A DNA stretch of 16,897 nucleotides from Firmicutes bacterium UBA3936 (GCA_002385745.1 DGEC01000092.1:3463-20359); one strand, 5' to 3'. Numbered from the stretch's first letter, positions 7,280-15,683 are shown. Notes: a model not told the origin generated them from the letters alone. Translations and numbers: made by a program.

Positions 7280-8446
7280 AAGGCTGAGATCACCTTTTCC
7301 GATATCTCACCAAAGGATTGGTTCAGCACTGAAATAGCCAGAGCCCTGGCTGCGGGATACATCGGCGGCTATGACGACGGCACCATGCGGCCTGCAGCGG
7401 AAATAAGCCGGCAGGAAGCGGCAGCCATTCTGTTCAGACTGCTAAAGCTTGACACCCTCGAAAAGCAAGAATGGGTTGGCAGTTTTGCCGATGCTTCCGA
7501 TATAGCCGGCTGGAGCCGGGAATATGTAAACGCTGTCGTTGCAAGCGGCTATTTCAACGGATATCCGGACGGAACCTTTAGGCCCCGAAGAACTATCAGA
7601 AGAGCGGAAACAGTAACACTGCTCGATAAAGCATTGGGCAGCCTGTATAATGCGCCGGGAACCTACGGACCTGCTGGCGGCAGCCACACCATTCCGGGAA
7701 ATGCAACGGTAAACACTGCCGGTGTGACACTGCGCAACCTGGTAATCGAAGGCGATCTGTTTCTTGCCGCCGGGATAGGAGACGGTGATTTTAAAGCGGA
7801 CGGTGTTGTTGTCAAAGGCAGAACGGTAATATACGGCGGCGGCAACCGGCTAATAGCGCTTGACAATTCGTCGCTCGAGGATGTGCTTGTCTGTTCAGGC
7901 AGCGGGAAAACAAGGATTGTTGCCGGAGGCAAGACAAAAATAGGACTTGTCACAACTGAAAGGGGCGGCAAGCTGAATGGAGAGGAACCGGCTGTAGATA
8001 TTGAACTGGAAGGGCACTTTGACAGCATAATAATTGAGAGCAGCGCAAACGTAACAATTACGGGAAATTCCTCTGTAAAAAACATGGAGGTTACGGCACA
8101 GGCAGGCAAAACCAATATAAAGACAAGCGCAAACTGCATAATCAATGCTCTTACCCTGAATGCTACCGCCCGCGTAACCGGCAAAGGTAGAATTACAGCT
8201 GCTTATGTTAACACCGATCACTATGACTTTGAGACAGACCCGGACATCCTGATTGTTTACGGCAAAGAGGCAAAAATGAAATATGTATGGCCTACAAGGC
8301 CAATAGGCCCACCGGGTCCGACAGACCCAAACGTGACAATACAGGTGGTTGAATATGCGAAGACAAAAAAAATGGATTTTGATGTAGAAGTAGATTGCGG
8401 CACTTCTTGGGAAGAAGCAATTGCCGCTCTGGCAAAGACTGTTTGA
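7280..8446 (+). pseudogene. Piece 2: SLH domains 2-3 and beta-helix-like region
   Basis: Same frame as piece 1 after the TAG; its first ATG is at 7385, inside the second SLH domain and without a fitting ribosome binding site. SLH two runs from F-S-D-I-S-P-K-D-W-F through G-G-Y-D-D-G-T-M-R-P. SLH three runs from F-A-D-A-S-D-I-A-G-W through N-G-Y-P-D-G-T-F-R-P. About 170 residues of short beta-strand repeats rich in V, I, G and T follow, of the kind seen after SLH domains in other firmicute surface proteins, then a G-P-P-G-P-T linker and the first half of an Ig-like domain. The frame ends at TGA (8444-8446) because of one extra T in the TTT at 8442-8444; without it the text reads A-K-T-V-E-V-S-G-T-L. 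Confidence 0.75.
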
Positions 8447-9092
8447 AGTATCCGGAACTTTAGGAGAAACGGGAATAGCCTCTATCAAGTGGACAACCGA
8501 GAACTTTGACGGCAGTACAGCAGGCGAATACAAAGCTGCCGGGTTACTGACACTGCCGGACAACTGGACAGGAACGCAGGATAATGTATCTGCCACAGTT
8601 AATGTAAAAGAACTGGCAGTGCCTGAGAGCCTGACTCTTTGGCTTGATGCCGCCGGCTACGACCAAAACAACGGTGTATGGAAAGATAAAAGCGGCAAAG
8701 AGAATAAGGTAAAACAAGACAATGAGGCCAGCCGGCCCGAAAAAACAACAGAGGATCTAAACAACAGGCCGGTAGTATTGTTTGACGGTGATAAATATCT
8801 GGAGCTTGAGTGGACCGATGGTTCTTTTGCCGCTGATTCCCTGACCATGTTTCTGGTATTGGAAAACCATGATATGGATGGCGGAACACAGGTTGTAATG
8901 GGCAATTACAATACAGACAACGCCGTAAGTATCAGCATAAGCTCCCAAAACGATTCCCTGGTCGCCCGTATTTCCGATTATAATCACAGCTGCACCTTTA
9001 GCTCCGCAGCCGGCCCCTATGTATTAACCTTCGCTTATAATTCCCGGGGAAATGAGGACATTTGTAAACGGCATATTAAGCGATACTCATGA
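8421..9092 (+). pseudogene. Piece 3: end of Ig-like domain and most of first LamG
   Basis: Meaningful coding resumes here at about 8445. It completes the Ig-like domain (W-T-T-E-N-F-D-G-S-T-A-G-E-Y, the usual strand near the end of such domains) and enters a LamG/concanavalin-like lectin domain: L-T-L-W-L-D-A-A-G-Y, W-K-D-K-S-G, V-V-L-F-D-G-D-K-Y-L and V-V-M-G-N-Y-N. It loses frame in the GGGG at 9046-9049, where one G is surplus. Removing it joins Y-N-S-R to M-R-T-F-V-N-G, matching A-F-V-N-G at the same place in the second LamG domain. Confidence 0.72.
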
Positions 9093-9726
9093 AACCGGTG
9101 AGGAAATCGACTGGGGTAAAACTGCAATTGGCCGCAGCGGCGCAGGCGATGCCATGGCCTGGAAGGGGCAGATCGCCGAAATAATGATTTTCGCCGGGAT
9201 GCTTAAGGATGATGACCAAAAAGAACTGGAAAACTACCTTTACAATAAATGGCTGCAGTCTATGGAGCCCCGGCCGCTTTCGGATATCAGCTTTGCCGTC
9301 TCCCCATATTTGAGAGCAGGCTCGCCCGGCACAGCAGCCGGAGCAAGCATTGGCAGCCTGTCGGCAGCAGACGGCTACGGCAGCATCAGCTATTCGCTGG
9401 TCAGCGGTGACGGCGATAGCGACAACGGCCGCTTTAAAATAGAAGGCAACAGTATAATAATTCAAGGCGCCGACCTGGCAGAAGGCACTTACCGCTTCCG
9501 TGTCAGAGCCGAAGATTATTACAGCCGGCTGGAAAAGAGCTTTCCGTTACCGTATTTGGCGGATCCGTTCAGATTCCGGGTCTGGTACTCCATCTTGACG
9601 CCTCCGCCTTGCAGGGGCTGGAGGACAAAAGCCCCGTGGAAAGCTGGGAGGACTTATCGGGAGCGGGAAACCATGCTTCCCAGGATAATCCGGGCAGCCG
9701 GCCAACTTATCTTGTCGGCGGGCTGA
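9052..9726 (+). pseudogene. Piece 4: end of first LamG and cadherin-like domain
   Basis: Carries the end of LamG one (T-F-V-N-G, W-G-K-T-A-I-G-R-S, A-E-I-M-I-F-A-G-M-L, Y-N-K-W-L) and a domain of about 95 residues that resembles cadherin-like repeats (S-I-G-S-L-S-A-A-D, Y-S-L-V-S-G-D-G, F-K-I-E-G-N, G-T-Y-R-F-R-V-R-A-E-D). Frame is lost at TTT 9541-9543, where one T seems to be missing; adding it gives S-F-S-V-T-V-F-G-G and continues into the second LamG. Sequence read in this frame beyond about 9543 is out of frame and not protein-like. Confidence 0.72.
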
Positions 9727-11261
9727 ATGGGAAACCGGCCGTAAAGTTTGACGGAGTTGACGACTACCTGAACCAGCCCTGGGCAGGAACGGGCGGAACT
9801 TTGGAATTAGAGACTGCAACTGTCTTTTTGGTTCTGAAAAATGAGAACATGTCGGCTTCCCAAACAATGATGGGCAATTATGATGAAGACGGCGCCATCT
9901 GCTTCCATATCAGCAGGAACCAAAACACCTTCACAGCCACCGTTTCCACGAGGGACAACAGAATCGAGTTTACCGACAGCCTCAAGCCCTATGTGGCAAC
10001 ATACAGGGTGGACGGCAGTTCGCACCAGGCCTTCGTCAACGGAGTAAAGATTGAAAACGAAAACGAGAAGCTTGCTGCAAGCATAAACTGGGGGGCCACA
10101 ACAATCGGGCGAAACGGCGGGCCTTTGAGTTCCAACATTGAGGAATGGTACTGGGAAGGCAGCATAGCTGAAATAAGAATTTACAACTCTGCCCTCTCCG
10201 ATTCAGAAAGGCAAGCCGTGGAAAATGAACTGCAGCAAAAATGGTTTGGGAGTTCCGGAGAAGCTTGCATTTACTATAATCCCTATGAAAGTGTAAACTG
10301 GGATACAGTGAAGCAGTACAAGGCGAACTTTCATACCCATACCACAGAAAGTGACGGCAGGATGTCTCCCAGTGAAGTAATCAATTCTTACAGCAATGCC
10401 GGCTACCGGATACTGGTCATAACCGATCATGACTCTTTTGGAGGAGCCGATACCACCTGGCCGTGGTCAAAGTGGATTGATGAAAAACCGGCCCATATCA
10501 ACAGCAACAGCGGAATGGAAACAAGCGCTTTTTATTCAAATTTAGGTCCGGGTGGCATACTGGCAGTCAGGGGCAACGAAATCTCGTCCACGGATCACAT
10601 AGGCAGCTTTTTCAGCGATTACGGCGGTGCCGCCGCAGGCCAGGAAGAATATGCCCTGCAGCAGATACAGGGCAAAAACGGACTGGCAATGATCTACCAT
10701 CCCGGACGATTCTCCCGCTCTGACAGCTGGTACAAGGAACTGTATAAAAAATATCATCAAGCCCCGCTGATCGGCATGGAAGTATATAACCAGGGGGACC
10801 GGTACGGAAATGACAGAAATACCTGGGACAGGGTCAATGCCCTGGTTATGCCTGAAATAGTGATTTTCGGATACAGCGGCGACGATATGCACTATCAAGA
10901 ACACCGATTCAGAAACTACCAGTTTATGCTTATGGAAGAGCTGACGGAGGAGGCGCTGCGGGAAGCCATGCTGAAAGGGGCATTCTACTTTTGCTACGAG
11001 TCCGGAGGTAGCGGAGCCCCTGAGCCACCGGTTCCACTGATTAACAGAATTGAGGTTTCGGAAGACAAGACCGTAATAACAATAACTGCAAGCAATGCCG
11101 ACTCCATAGTCTGGGTAACGGACAAAGGCGAAGTGGCAAGAGGCGCCTCAATAAACCTGAAAAATTTAAATCTCAATGGTGCCAAATTCATCAGGGCTGA
11201 ACTGCGCAACGGCAAAGGTGTAACCCATACACAACCATTTGCCCTGGTTTATATATCTTAA
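9609..11261 (+). pseudogene. Piece 5: second LamG, PHP phosphoesterase domain, C-terminal tail
   Basis: The longest intact piece, 550 residues, opening in frame with a TTG that has no fitting ribosome binding site; true homology begins at about 9545. LamG two covers roughly 1-213 (V-K-F-D-G-V-D-D-Y-L, M-M-G-N-Y-D-E-D-G, A-E-I-R-I-Y-N-S-A-L). A PHP (polymerase and histidinol phosphatase) domain covers about 235-465. All expected metal ligands are there: H242 and H244 in F-H-T-H-T, D249, D273-H274 in I-T-D-H-D, E324 in R-G-N-E, H330, H364 in Y-H-P-G and D426/H428. Activity would be a metal-dependent phosphoester hydrolase at the cell surface; substrate unknown. Residues about 475-550 form an Ig-like tail. 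The catalytic domain itself shows no damage. Confidence 0.8.
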
Positions 11262-11272
11262 AAGGTGATTAA

Positions 11273-11488
11273 ATGGAGAGATACTTTGTAACACACATAA
11301 AAAATGAAGTACTGGATGTCAATGCCCACAACAAAGAAGAGCAGAAAATAATAAAACACCCCGTCAAAGACAAATGGGCGGTAAGGGTTCTGCCGGGCAA
11401 TAGATATATTGAGGCAAAACTTGCGGGCACTGTTGTCAGCTCTTTATCAGGCGACTGGTTTGCCCGGGCGGAAAACAACAATAACTGA
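11273..11488 (+). CDS. Small hypothetical protein (71 aa)
   Basis: Not a protein I recognise. It starts 11 nt after the stop of the PHP-domain gene, with AAAGGTGA ending 3 nt before the ATG, and ends just ahead of a strong terminator, so it would be the last gene of that transcript. The product is hydrophilic, with many K, N and E, no signal peptide or membrane helix, and a central V-K-D-K-W-A-V-R-V-L-P-G-N-R-Y stretch that looks like beta structure; it ends in four asparagines. Reality as a gene rests on the ribosome binding site, spacing and position. Confidence 0.5.
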   Translation: MERYFVTHIKNEVLDVNAHNKEEQKIIKHPVKDKWAVRVLPGNRYIEAKLAGTVVSSLSGDWFARAENNNN

Positions 11489-11501
11489 AAAGATAATCAG
11501 G

Positions 11502-11517
11502 CAGTTAAAGATAACTG
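11502..11517 (+). repeat. Small hairpin before the terminator
   Basis: CAGTTA, a 4-nt loop and TAACTG form a 6-bp stem 14 nt after the stop of the 71-residue ORF and just ahead of the main terminator. It may only help fold the 3' end of the transcript. Confidence 0.3.
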
Positions 11518-11526
11518 TTTAACAGC

Positions 11527-11570
11527 AAAAAGCCTGGAGCATTTCAATCTGCTCCAGGCTTTTTGTATTT
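11527..11570 (+). terminator. Strong intrinsic terminator of the surface-protein transcript
   Basis: AAAAAGCCTGGAGC (11527-11540), a 10-nt loop and GCTCCAGGCTTTTT (11551-11564) form a perfect 14-bp stem, followed by GTATTTTT. The A-run on the left side makes it able to act on the convergent leftward gene as well, though that gene ends about 70 bp away. Confidence 0.9.
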
Positions 11571-11638
11571 TTGCCAACTACTGAAAAATCCTCCCGGACT
11601 TCTTCCCGGCTGCGTATCCGCCCGCCTGCTATCAGGGG

Positions 11639-12619
11639 CTATCTCCTGTCCAGGGCTTTATTTTGAACCGTTATCAATTTTTCCAGCTCTTCCAGACTGC
11701 GGGTTAAAAATTCATAGACGACAAACTCAGGCTTTATTTCCTCGATAACTTTCTGAATACAGGGATGCTCAAAGGGCAGGTGCTGGTCAATCTGTCCAAT
11801 GTGTGCACAGGCCTCCATATAGCGGTTCCAGATGCCTTCTATGCCTAATAGTTTTTCTTTCCTTGAGCGATGATCAAGCTTTAAGTATTCACCGCAGAAT
11901 GATTTGTTCAGATGTATACCCTTGATTTCCCTCCCCAGACTGCCCAGTCTTTCGATGGTTTCAAGAATGTAATCTACAGCTTCTTCCTCCTGCCGCAGTT
12001 TATGATTGGTGGCCATTAAGTGTCCGACATCAAACATAAACCCTTTGCGGGGGTATTTAACCATGTTAAAAAAATCGGCGGCAATCCCGGGATCTTTAAA
12101 TGTCAGCCCGGGCCACCAGAGATTTTCAAAAAGCAGCAAAATGCCCGCATCATCGGTCCCGAAAGCCTCGTTCACCAGTTCCGCTGCAGCTTCCGTTACC
12201 TCCCTGTCATTATATGTATAATCCCGCATGAAAATATGCTCCATCTGTACATGGCTGACATGAAAAACAACATAACTTGCCTTTAATTCCTTTGCCTTCT
12301 CAAGTTCCTTTTGATAACGGGAAATCAGCACCTCTTTCCTTAACCCGCCATAGAAGCTTTCGATGTCATCGAGGCAGTCAAACTGACGCATTAATTCGTC
12401 ACGGTCTTCCTGCCAGAAATCCAGCCACATCGGCCAAAAACTGAGATGAATTCCGGTAATCGACTCTTTGGGAAATACATCAACGGAGTAGTGCCCGTGA
12501 AAAATCAGTTCAAAGCCGTCAAGCCGGTTTCTCTGTAAAAATGCTTTAACCCGGTCAGGTTGATAATTAAACCATGCCAGGTGGCTGCTTTCGTTGGATA
12601 TATTCGTCAAAAACTTCAT
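11639..12619 (-). CDS. TIM-barrel protein, sugar phosphate isomerase/epimerase-like
   Basis: A 326-residue protein of the xylose-isomerase-like / AP-endonuclease-2 superfamily. Supporting features are the alternating strands and helices and acidic/histidine residues at strand ends fitting a divalent metal site: E165 in L-L-L-F-E-N-L-W-W, D197 and H200 in F-M-F-D-V-G-H, H236 in K-G-I-H-L-N, and E303 in V-V-Y-E-F. V-V-F-H-V-S-H (117-123) gives further histidines near the pocket. The enzyme's substrate is not predictable. ATG start with AAAGGGGG 6 nt upstream; stop is TAG, showing that TAG is an ordinary stop here. It stands alone, leftward, convergent with the surface-protein unit. Fold fairly sure, reaction unknown. 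Confidence 0.8.
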   Translation of the reverse strand: MKFLTNISNESSHLAWFNYQPDRVKAFLQRNRLDGFELIFHGHYSVDVFPKESITGIHLSFWPMWLDFWQEDRDELMRQFDCLDDIESFYGGLRKEVLISRYQKELEKAKELKASYVVFHVSHVQMEHIFMRDYTYNDREVTEAAAELVNEAFGTDDAGILLLFENLWWPGLTFKDPGIAADFFNMVKYPRKGFMFDVGHLMATNHKLRQEEEAVDYILETIERLGSLGREIKGIHLNKSFCGEYLKLDHRSRKEKLLGIEGIWNRYMEACAHIGQIDQHLPFEHPCIQKVIEEIKPEFVVYEFLTRSLEELEKLITVQNKALDRR

Positions 12620-12732
12620 AAGTGCCCCCTTTGTTATTACCTCTTCCGCCTTCTGCGGGGTCTCTCTGCTTAAAAGACTTCCCCCTCACCCGCTGCGTAA
12701 ACCAGCAGAACCGCGGGGTATTAATTAGCAAA

Positions 12733-12754
12733 GCCTGTATCACAGGATACAGGC
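12733..12754 (-). terminator. Probable terminator of the universal stress protein gene
   Basis: GCCTGTATC and GATACAGGC form a perfect 9-bp stem with a 4-nt loop, 12 nt past the stop codon. On the minus strand TTTGCTAATTAAT follows, a weak T-tract, so termination may be partial. The remaining sequence up to 12619 contains no gene. Confidence 0.65.
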
Positions 12755-12765
12755 CCTGTTTAGCT

Positions 12766-13203
12766 TTATTTTACCAACAGCACATTGGTTTTCGCTTCCT
12801 GGGTTACGGCATTGCTGACACTGCCGAGAATAAACTTCTTTATGCCGCCAATCCCCCTGCTTCCCAATACTATCAGGTCGTAACCGCCGGCAGTTGCCTT
12901 TTCAATTATTGTGCGGGCGGGATGCCCTTCCTCCAGAATAGTATTTACCTTAATATCGCTGCCGGCAAAAACCTCCGCTGCTTCCTGCAGTATTTTATTG
13001 CCTGCCTCGTTTTTCACCTTGCGTACTGCTTCGTAATATTCGATATGGGGAGTATAATGAATGCTGCCTGAAGAAATGCTGAGATCAATGGGATATACAT
13101 GGATGATGGCAACTTCGGCCCGGTGAATCTCGGCAATTTCTTTTGCCTTCTTTACTGCTTTCATACTGTGTTCGGAACCGTCCGTGCAAACTAAAATCTT
13201 CAT
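12766..13203 (-). CDS. Universal stress protein, UspA family, ATP-binding type
   Basis: A 145-residue cytoplasmic single Usp domain of ordinary length. It starts M-K-I-L-V-C-T-D-G-S, with the family's first strand and D8, and carries the full ATP-binding signature G-x2-G-x9-G-S at residues 114-128 (G-S-R-G through L-G-S), followed by the usual V-L-L-V end. ATP-binding Usp proteins act as stress-related switches; the partner is unknown. The frame is open further upstream to 13284, but the ATG at 13203 is chosen because AAGGAGG lies about 5 nt upstream and because it matches the family N-terminus. A monocistronic unit with its own promoter and terminator. Confidence 0.93.
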   Translation of the reverse strand: MKILVCTDGSEHSMKAVKKAKEIAEIHRAEVAIIHVYPIDLSISSGSIHYTPHIEYYEAVRKVKNEAGNKILQEAAEVFAGSDIKVNTILEEGHPARTIIEKATAGGYDLIVLGSRGIGGIKKFILGSVSNAVTQEAKTNVLLVK

Positions 13204-13255
13204 GGTTACCTCCTTCTCCTCCTTTATGCGGTTCACCCCGCTCCGGTTAAACGCT

Positions 13256-13284
13256 AATCTACCATATAGACCGGGGCATGTCAA
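13256..13284 (-). promoter_or_regulatory. Sigma-A-type promoter of the universal stress protein gene
   Basis: On the minus strand TTGACA (13284-13279), a 17-bp spacer and TAGATT (13261-13256) give a consensus -35 and a 4/6 -10. The start would lie near 13249, leaving a leader of about 45 nt ending in the AAGGAGG ribosome binding site. Confidence 0.75.
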
Positions 13285-13491
13285 TAAATTTCTGCACCCA
13301 TTGCACCGTCATAACCTTAAGCCACAGCGGTTGCTCCCTTCATCTTTTCCCACTGCTTTGTATAATAATGCAATACCACGGATATGCCAGCCAAACAATT
13401 CCAGTTAGCAGCTCTTAGTACTATTGGCCGCAATTTTGGCTTTGCAGCATTTGCCGCCCCTCTAAAAGCCAAAGGTTAGGTGTGAGTAAAA
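13285..13491. other. Intergenic stretch without recognised gene
   Basis: Between the UspA promoter and the hcp terminator. It contains a perfect 9-bp inverted repeat (TTTGGCTTT at 13435-13443, AAAGCCAAA at 13465-13473) with a 21-nt spacer, and a TATAAT at 13361-13366 on the plus strand without a usable -35. No ORF with a ribosome binding site and coding character was found. Confidence 0.4.
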
Positions 13492-13514
13492 GAGCGGGGA
13501 TTCCCTCCCCGCTC
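13483..13514 (-). terminator. Intrinsic terminator of hcp
   Basis: GAGCGGGG (13492-13499), a 7-nt loop and CCCCGCTC (13507-13514) form a perfect 8-bp GC-rich stem 10 nt past the hcp stop. On the minus strand TTTTACTC follows, a short but usable T-tract. Confidence 0.8.
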
Positions 13515-13524
13515 CGCCGCTTAA

Positions 13525-15159
13525 TTAGGCCAAAAGATCCGCCAGATCCTCTTCCGGAGTAGTGATTGGCTTGATATCAAACTTTTCCACCAGCACATTC
13601 AGCACATTCGGTGTAACGAATGCCGGCAGGCTCGGGCCAAGGCGAATCCCTTTGATCCCCAGGTAAAGCAGTGTTAAAAGTATTGCCACCGCCTTTTGCT
13701 CGTACCAGGAAAGCACCAAGGAAAGCGGCAAGTCATTTACATCGCAGTTAAAAGCCGAAGCAAGTGCAACAGCAATCTGGATGGCCGAATAGGCATCGTT
13801 GCACTGCCCGACATCCAGCAAGCGCGGGATGCCGCCGATGTCACCAAGTTTCTTGTCAAAGAAACGGAATTTGCCGCAGGCCAGCGTCAGTACAATTGTA
13901 TCCCCGGGTGTTTTCTCCACAAACTCGGTGTAGTAGCTCCGCCCCGACTTGGCGCCGTCGCAGCCGCCCACCAGGAAGAAATGCCTGATTGCACCGCTTT
14001 TTACGCCTTCAATAACCTTGTCGGCCACACCAAGCACCGCATTGCGGGCGAAACCGACCATCACACTGCCCTTGTCTTCGTCGGAATCAAAGCCGGGCAT
14101 CTCCAGCGTCTTTTCAATCACCGGGCTGAAATCATAAGACTCCACATGTTTTACTCCGGGCCAGCCGACCACACTAGTGGTAAAAATGTTGTCGAAATAG
14201 CTCTCTTGCGGTTCCTGGATGCAGTTTGTGGTCATCAGGATCGGACCCGGGAACTGCGGAAATTCTTTCTTTTGATTCTGCCAGGCCGTGCCGAAATGAC
14301 CGTAGAAATGGCTGTATTTCTTGAGTCCGGGATAGCCGTGGGCAGGCAGCATTTCACCGTGGGTATAAATATATATGCCTTTGCCTTCTGTCTGCTTCAG
14401 CAGTTCTTCCAAATCTTTCAGGTCGTGGCCTGATACCAGGATGCACTTGCCCTTTTTATGCCCCAGGGGAACTTCCGTTGGCACAGGGTGCCCGTAGGCA
14501 CCTGTATTTGCGGCATCAAGAAGCTCCATGACACGCAGGTTGATTTCGCCGCAGCGCAGTGCCAGTTCCAGCCAATCATTGACGCCGAGGTCCCGGTTTA
14601 GCAAACTCGCCATCGCCTCATGAATATAGGCGTAAACCGCATCGTCCTCCTGCCCGAGAATGCAGGCATGGTAGGCATACGCGGCAATGCCTTTAATCCC
14701 AATCACTGTGATCATCTGCAACGACTGCACATCGGGGTCGGCATCCCGGTCGGACGGCAAGCCTACAGCCTCACCCTGGGCAACCAGGCCTTTCAGGTCG
14801 GCAGCCGGGTTGAAGTCGGCGGCAGGATCGTTGAAATTTACATTTCCGCCGGCTGCTTTCACCTTTTCCCTAAACTTGTTTCTCAGGGCTACACCACGGT
14901 TGATCAGCTCCTGGAAGCGGGCAGGATCAAAATCCACATTGGTGAGCGTGGCAAACAGGGCCTCGACAGTAAATCTGTTTACCTCCTGATCAACCACGCC
15001 AACCCTGCGCCCTTCCGCAGCATAATTGGCAAGCCCCCGGACGACATACACCAGCAAATCCTGCAGCGCAGAAACATCCGGCTTTTTCCCGCAAACTCCG
15101 GTTACCGTGCAGCCGGTTCCCTTGGCGGTCTGCTCACACTGGTTGCAAAACATAGCCAT
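13525..15159 (-). CDS. hcp: Hybrid cluster protein (hydroxylamine reductase / NO-related, Hcp)
   Basis: A 544-residue cytoplasmic iron-sulfur protein carrying a cubane cluster and the hybrid Fe-S-O cluster; known relatives reduce hydroxylamine in vitro and act on nitric oxide or in protein nitrosylation in vivo. N-terminal cubane ligands are C5, C8, C17 and C23 (C-x2-C-x8-C-x5-C), as in the Desulfovibrio type. All hybrid-cluster ligands can be placed: H245 (S-G-H-D), E269 (H-G-E-M), C313 (T-N-C-I), C400 (G-G-C-D-G), C428 (A-C-G-K), C453 (G-Q-C-N-D), E487 and K489 (Y-E-Q-K). The frame is open to 15219, but ATG at 15159 has AAGGAGG 8 nt upstream and gives the family start. It lies 56 nt downstream of the Rrf2 regulator gene, same strand, so probably cotranscribed. 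Confidence 0.96.
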   Translation of the reverse strand: MAMFCNQCEQTAKGTGCTVTGVCGKKPDVSALQDLLVYVVRGLANYAAEGRRVGVVDQEVNRFTVEALFATLTNVDFDPARFQELINRGVALRNKFREKVKAAGGNVNFNDPAADFNPAADLKGLVAQGEAVGLPSDRDADPDVQSLQMITVIGIKGIAAYAYHACILGQEDDAVYAYIHEAMASLLNRDLGVNDWLELALRCGEINLRVMELLDAANTGAYGHPVPTEVPLGHKKGKCILVSGHDLKDLEELLKQTEGKGIYIYTHGEMLPAHGYPGLKKYSHFYGHFGTAWQNQKKEFPQFPGPILMTTNCIQEPQESYFDNIFTTSVVGWPGVKHVESYDFSPVIEKTLEMPGFDSDEDKGSVMVGFARNAVLGVADKVIEGVKSGAIRHFFLVGGCDGAKSGRSYYTEFVEKTPGDTIVLTLACGKFRFFDKKLGDIGGIPRLLDVGQCNDAYSAIQIAVALASAFNCDVNDLPLSLVLSWYEQKAVAILLTLLYLGIKGIRLGPSLPAFVTPNVLNVLVEKFDIKPITTPEEDLADLLA

Positions 15160-15215
15160 TTGCTTTTCCTCCTTTTTTCTCTTTCTTTTTATTTGTCGCA
15201 TAGCTCTCCTCAATT

Positions 15216-15644
15216 TCAAGGGCTATTGGCCTTATTTGCCCTCTCCATTTCAATGATATCGGCTAAGCTTTTGCTGCTTAACTCCTCAAGAATCATTTGC
15301 TGGAGCCTGCCCAAAATACGGTGAACCTGGCAGGAACCCTTGTTAGGACACTCAGATCCCTCTTCCAGACAAACATTTATTGCCAGCGGGCCTTCAACGG
15401 CGCTGATCACATCTGCCAGAACAATCTCGCTGCTGGGGCGAACCAGCCCCACCCCTCCATGGGCACCGCGCTTCGTGTGAATCAATCCTGCCCGGGCCAG
15501 GAGCTGGACGGTCTTTTTTAAGAAGACTTCCGGGATGCCTTGTTTTTCTGCAATCACTCTGGTCTGGAGCAGTTCGCCGAAAGGTATCCTGGACAATTCC
15601 AGCAGTGTGCGAATGGCATATTCGGTTTGACGGGTAATCTTCAT
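15216..15644 (-). CDS. Rrf2-family Fe-S transcriptional regulator (NsrR/IscR-like)
   Basis: A 142-residue winged-helix repressor/activator. The N-terminus M-K-I-T-R-Q-T-E-Y-A-I-R is typical, the recognition region is I-A-E-K-Q-G-I-P-E-V-F-L-K-K (31-44), and the wing is T-K-R-G-A-H-G-G (57-64). C92, C99 and C105 (C-x6-C-x5-C) in the loop before the long dimer helix are the expected Fe-S ligands; spacing is near that of NsrR and IscR. NsrR-type proteins sense nitric oxide and commonly control hcp, which is the next gene here, so an NO/redox sensor for hcp is a sound inference. The frame is open to 15692, but ATG at 15644 gives the family start, with GAAGG 4 nt upstream. A dyad at the candidate promoter may be its own operator. 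Confidence 0.93.
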   Translation of the reverse strand: MKITRQTEYAIRTLLELSRIPFGELLQTRVIAEKQGIPEVFLKKTVQLLARAGLIHTKRGAHGGVGLVRPSSEIVLADVISAVEGPLAINVCLEEGSECPNKGSCQVHRILGRLQQMILEELSSKSLADIIEMERANKANSP

Positions 15645-15683
15645 ACTGCCTTCGCTCCTAAAGTGGATAATTGTCATCCTATT

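Larger units (their letters stand above)
6983..11261 (+). pseudogene. Broken SLH/LamG/PHP-domain surface protein, whole gene
   Basis: One gene of 4,279 bp, interrupted by an in-frame TAG (7277-7279) and three single-base shifts (about 8442-8444, 9046-9049, 9541-9543). Undoing these (one T and one G removed, one T added, TAG read as sense) leaves a continuous frame of about 1,425 residues. Domain order: signal peptide (1-37), three SLH domains for attachment to secondary wall polymer, a beta-helix-like region, an Ig-like domain, LamG, a cadherin-like domain, a second LamG, a PHP phosphoesterase and a C-terminal Ig-like tail. Start is GTG with GAAGGGG 4 nt upstream. Other genes in the window read intact, so real decay is favoured, but sequencing error in short base runs or phase variation cannot be excluded. 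The five open pieces are listed separately. Confidence 0.82.

Noticed and set aside
12690..12725. T-box-like ACCGCGG on the plus strand
   Set aside because: Only the short motif matches; no specifier stem, no terminator/antiterminator pair and no plus-strand gene downstream.
13361..13366. TATAAT on the plus strand as a promoter
   Set aside because: No -35 at the right distance, no extended -10, and no plus-strand gene follows before the hcp terminator.
13696..14433. Long plus-strand frame (245 codons) inside hcp
   Set aside because: Antisense shadow of a well-conserved gene, no ribosome binding site and no recognisable domain.
15160..15219. Longer hcp start at 15219
   Set aside because: It would add a lysine/arginine-rich extension; the ATG at 15159 follows AAGGAGG and gives the usual cysteine motif position.
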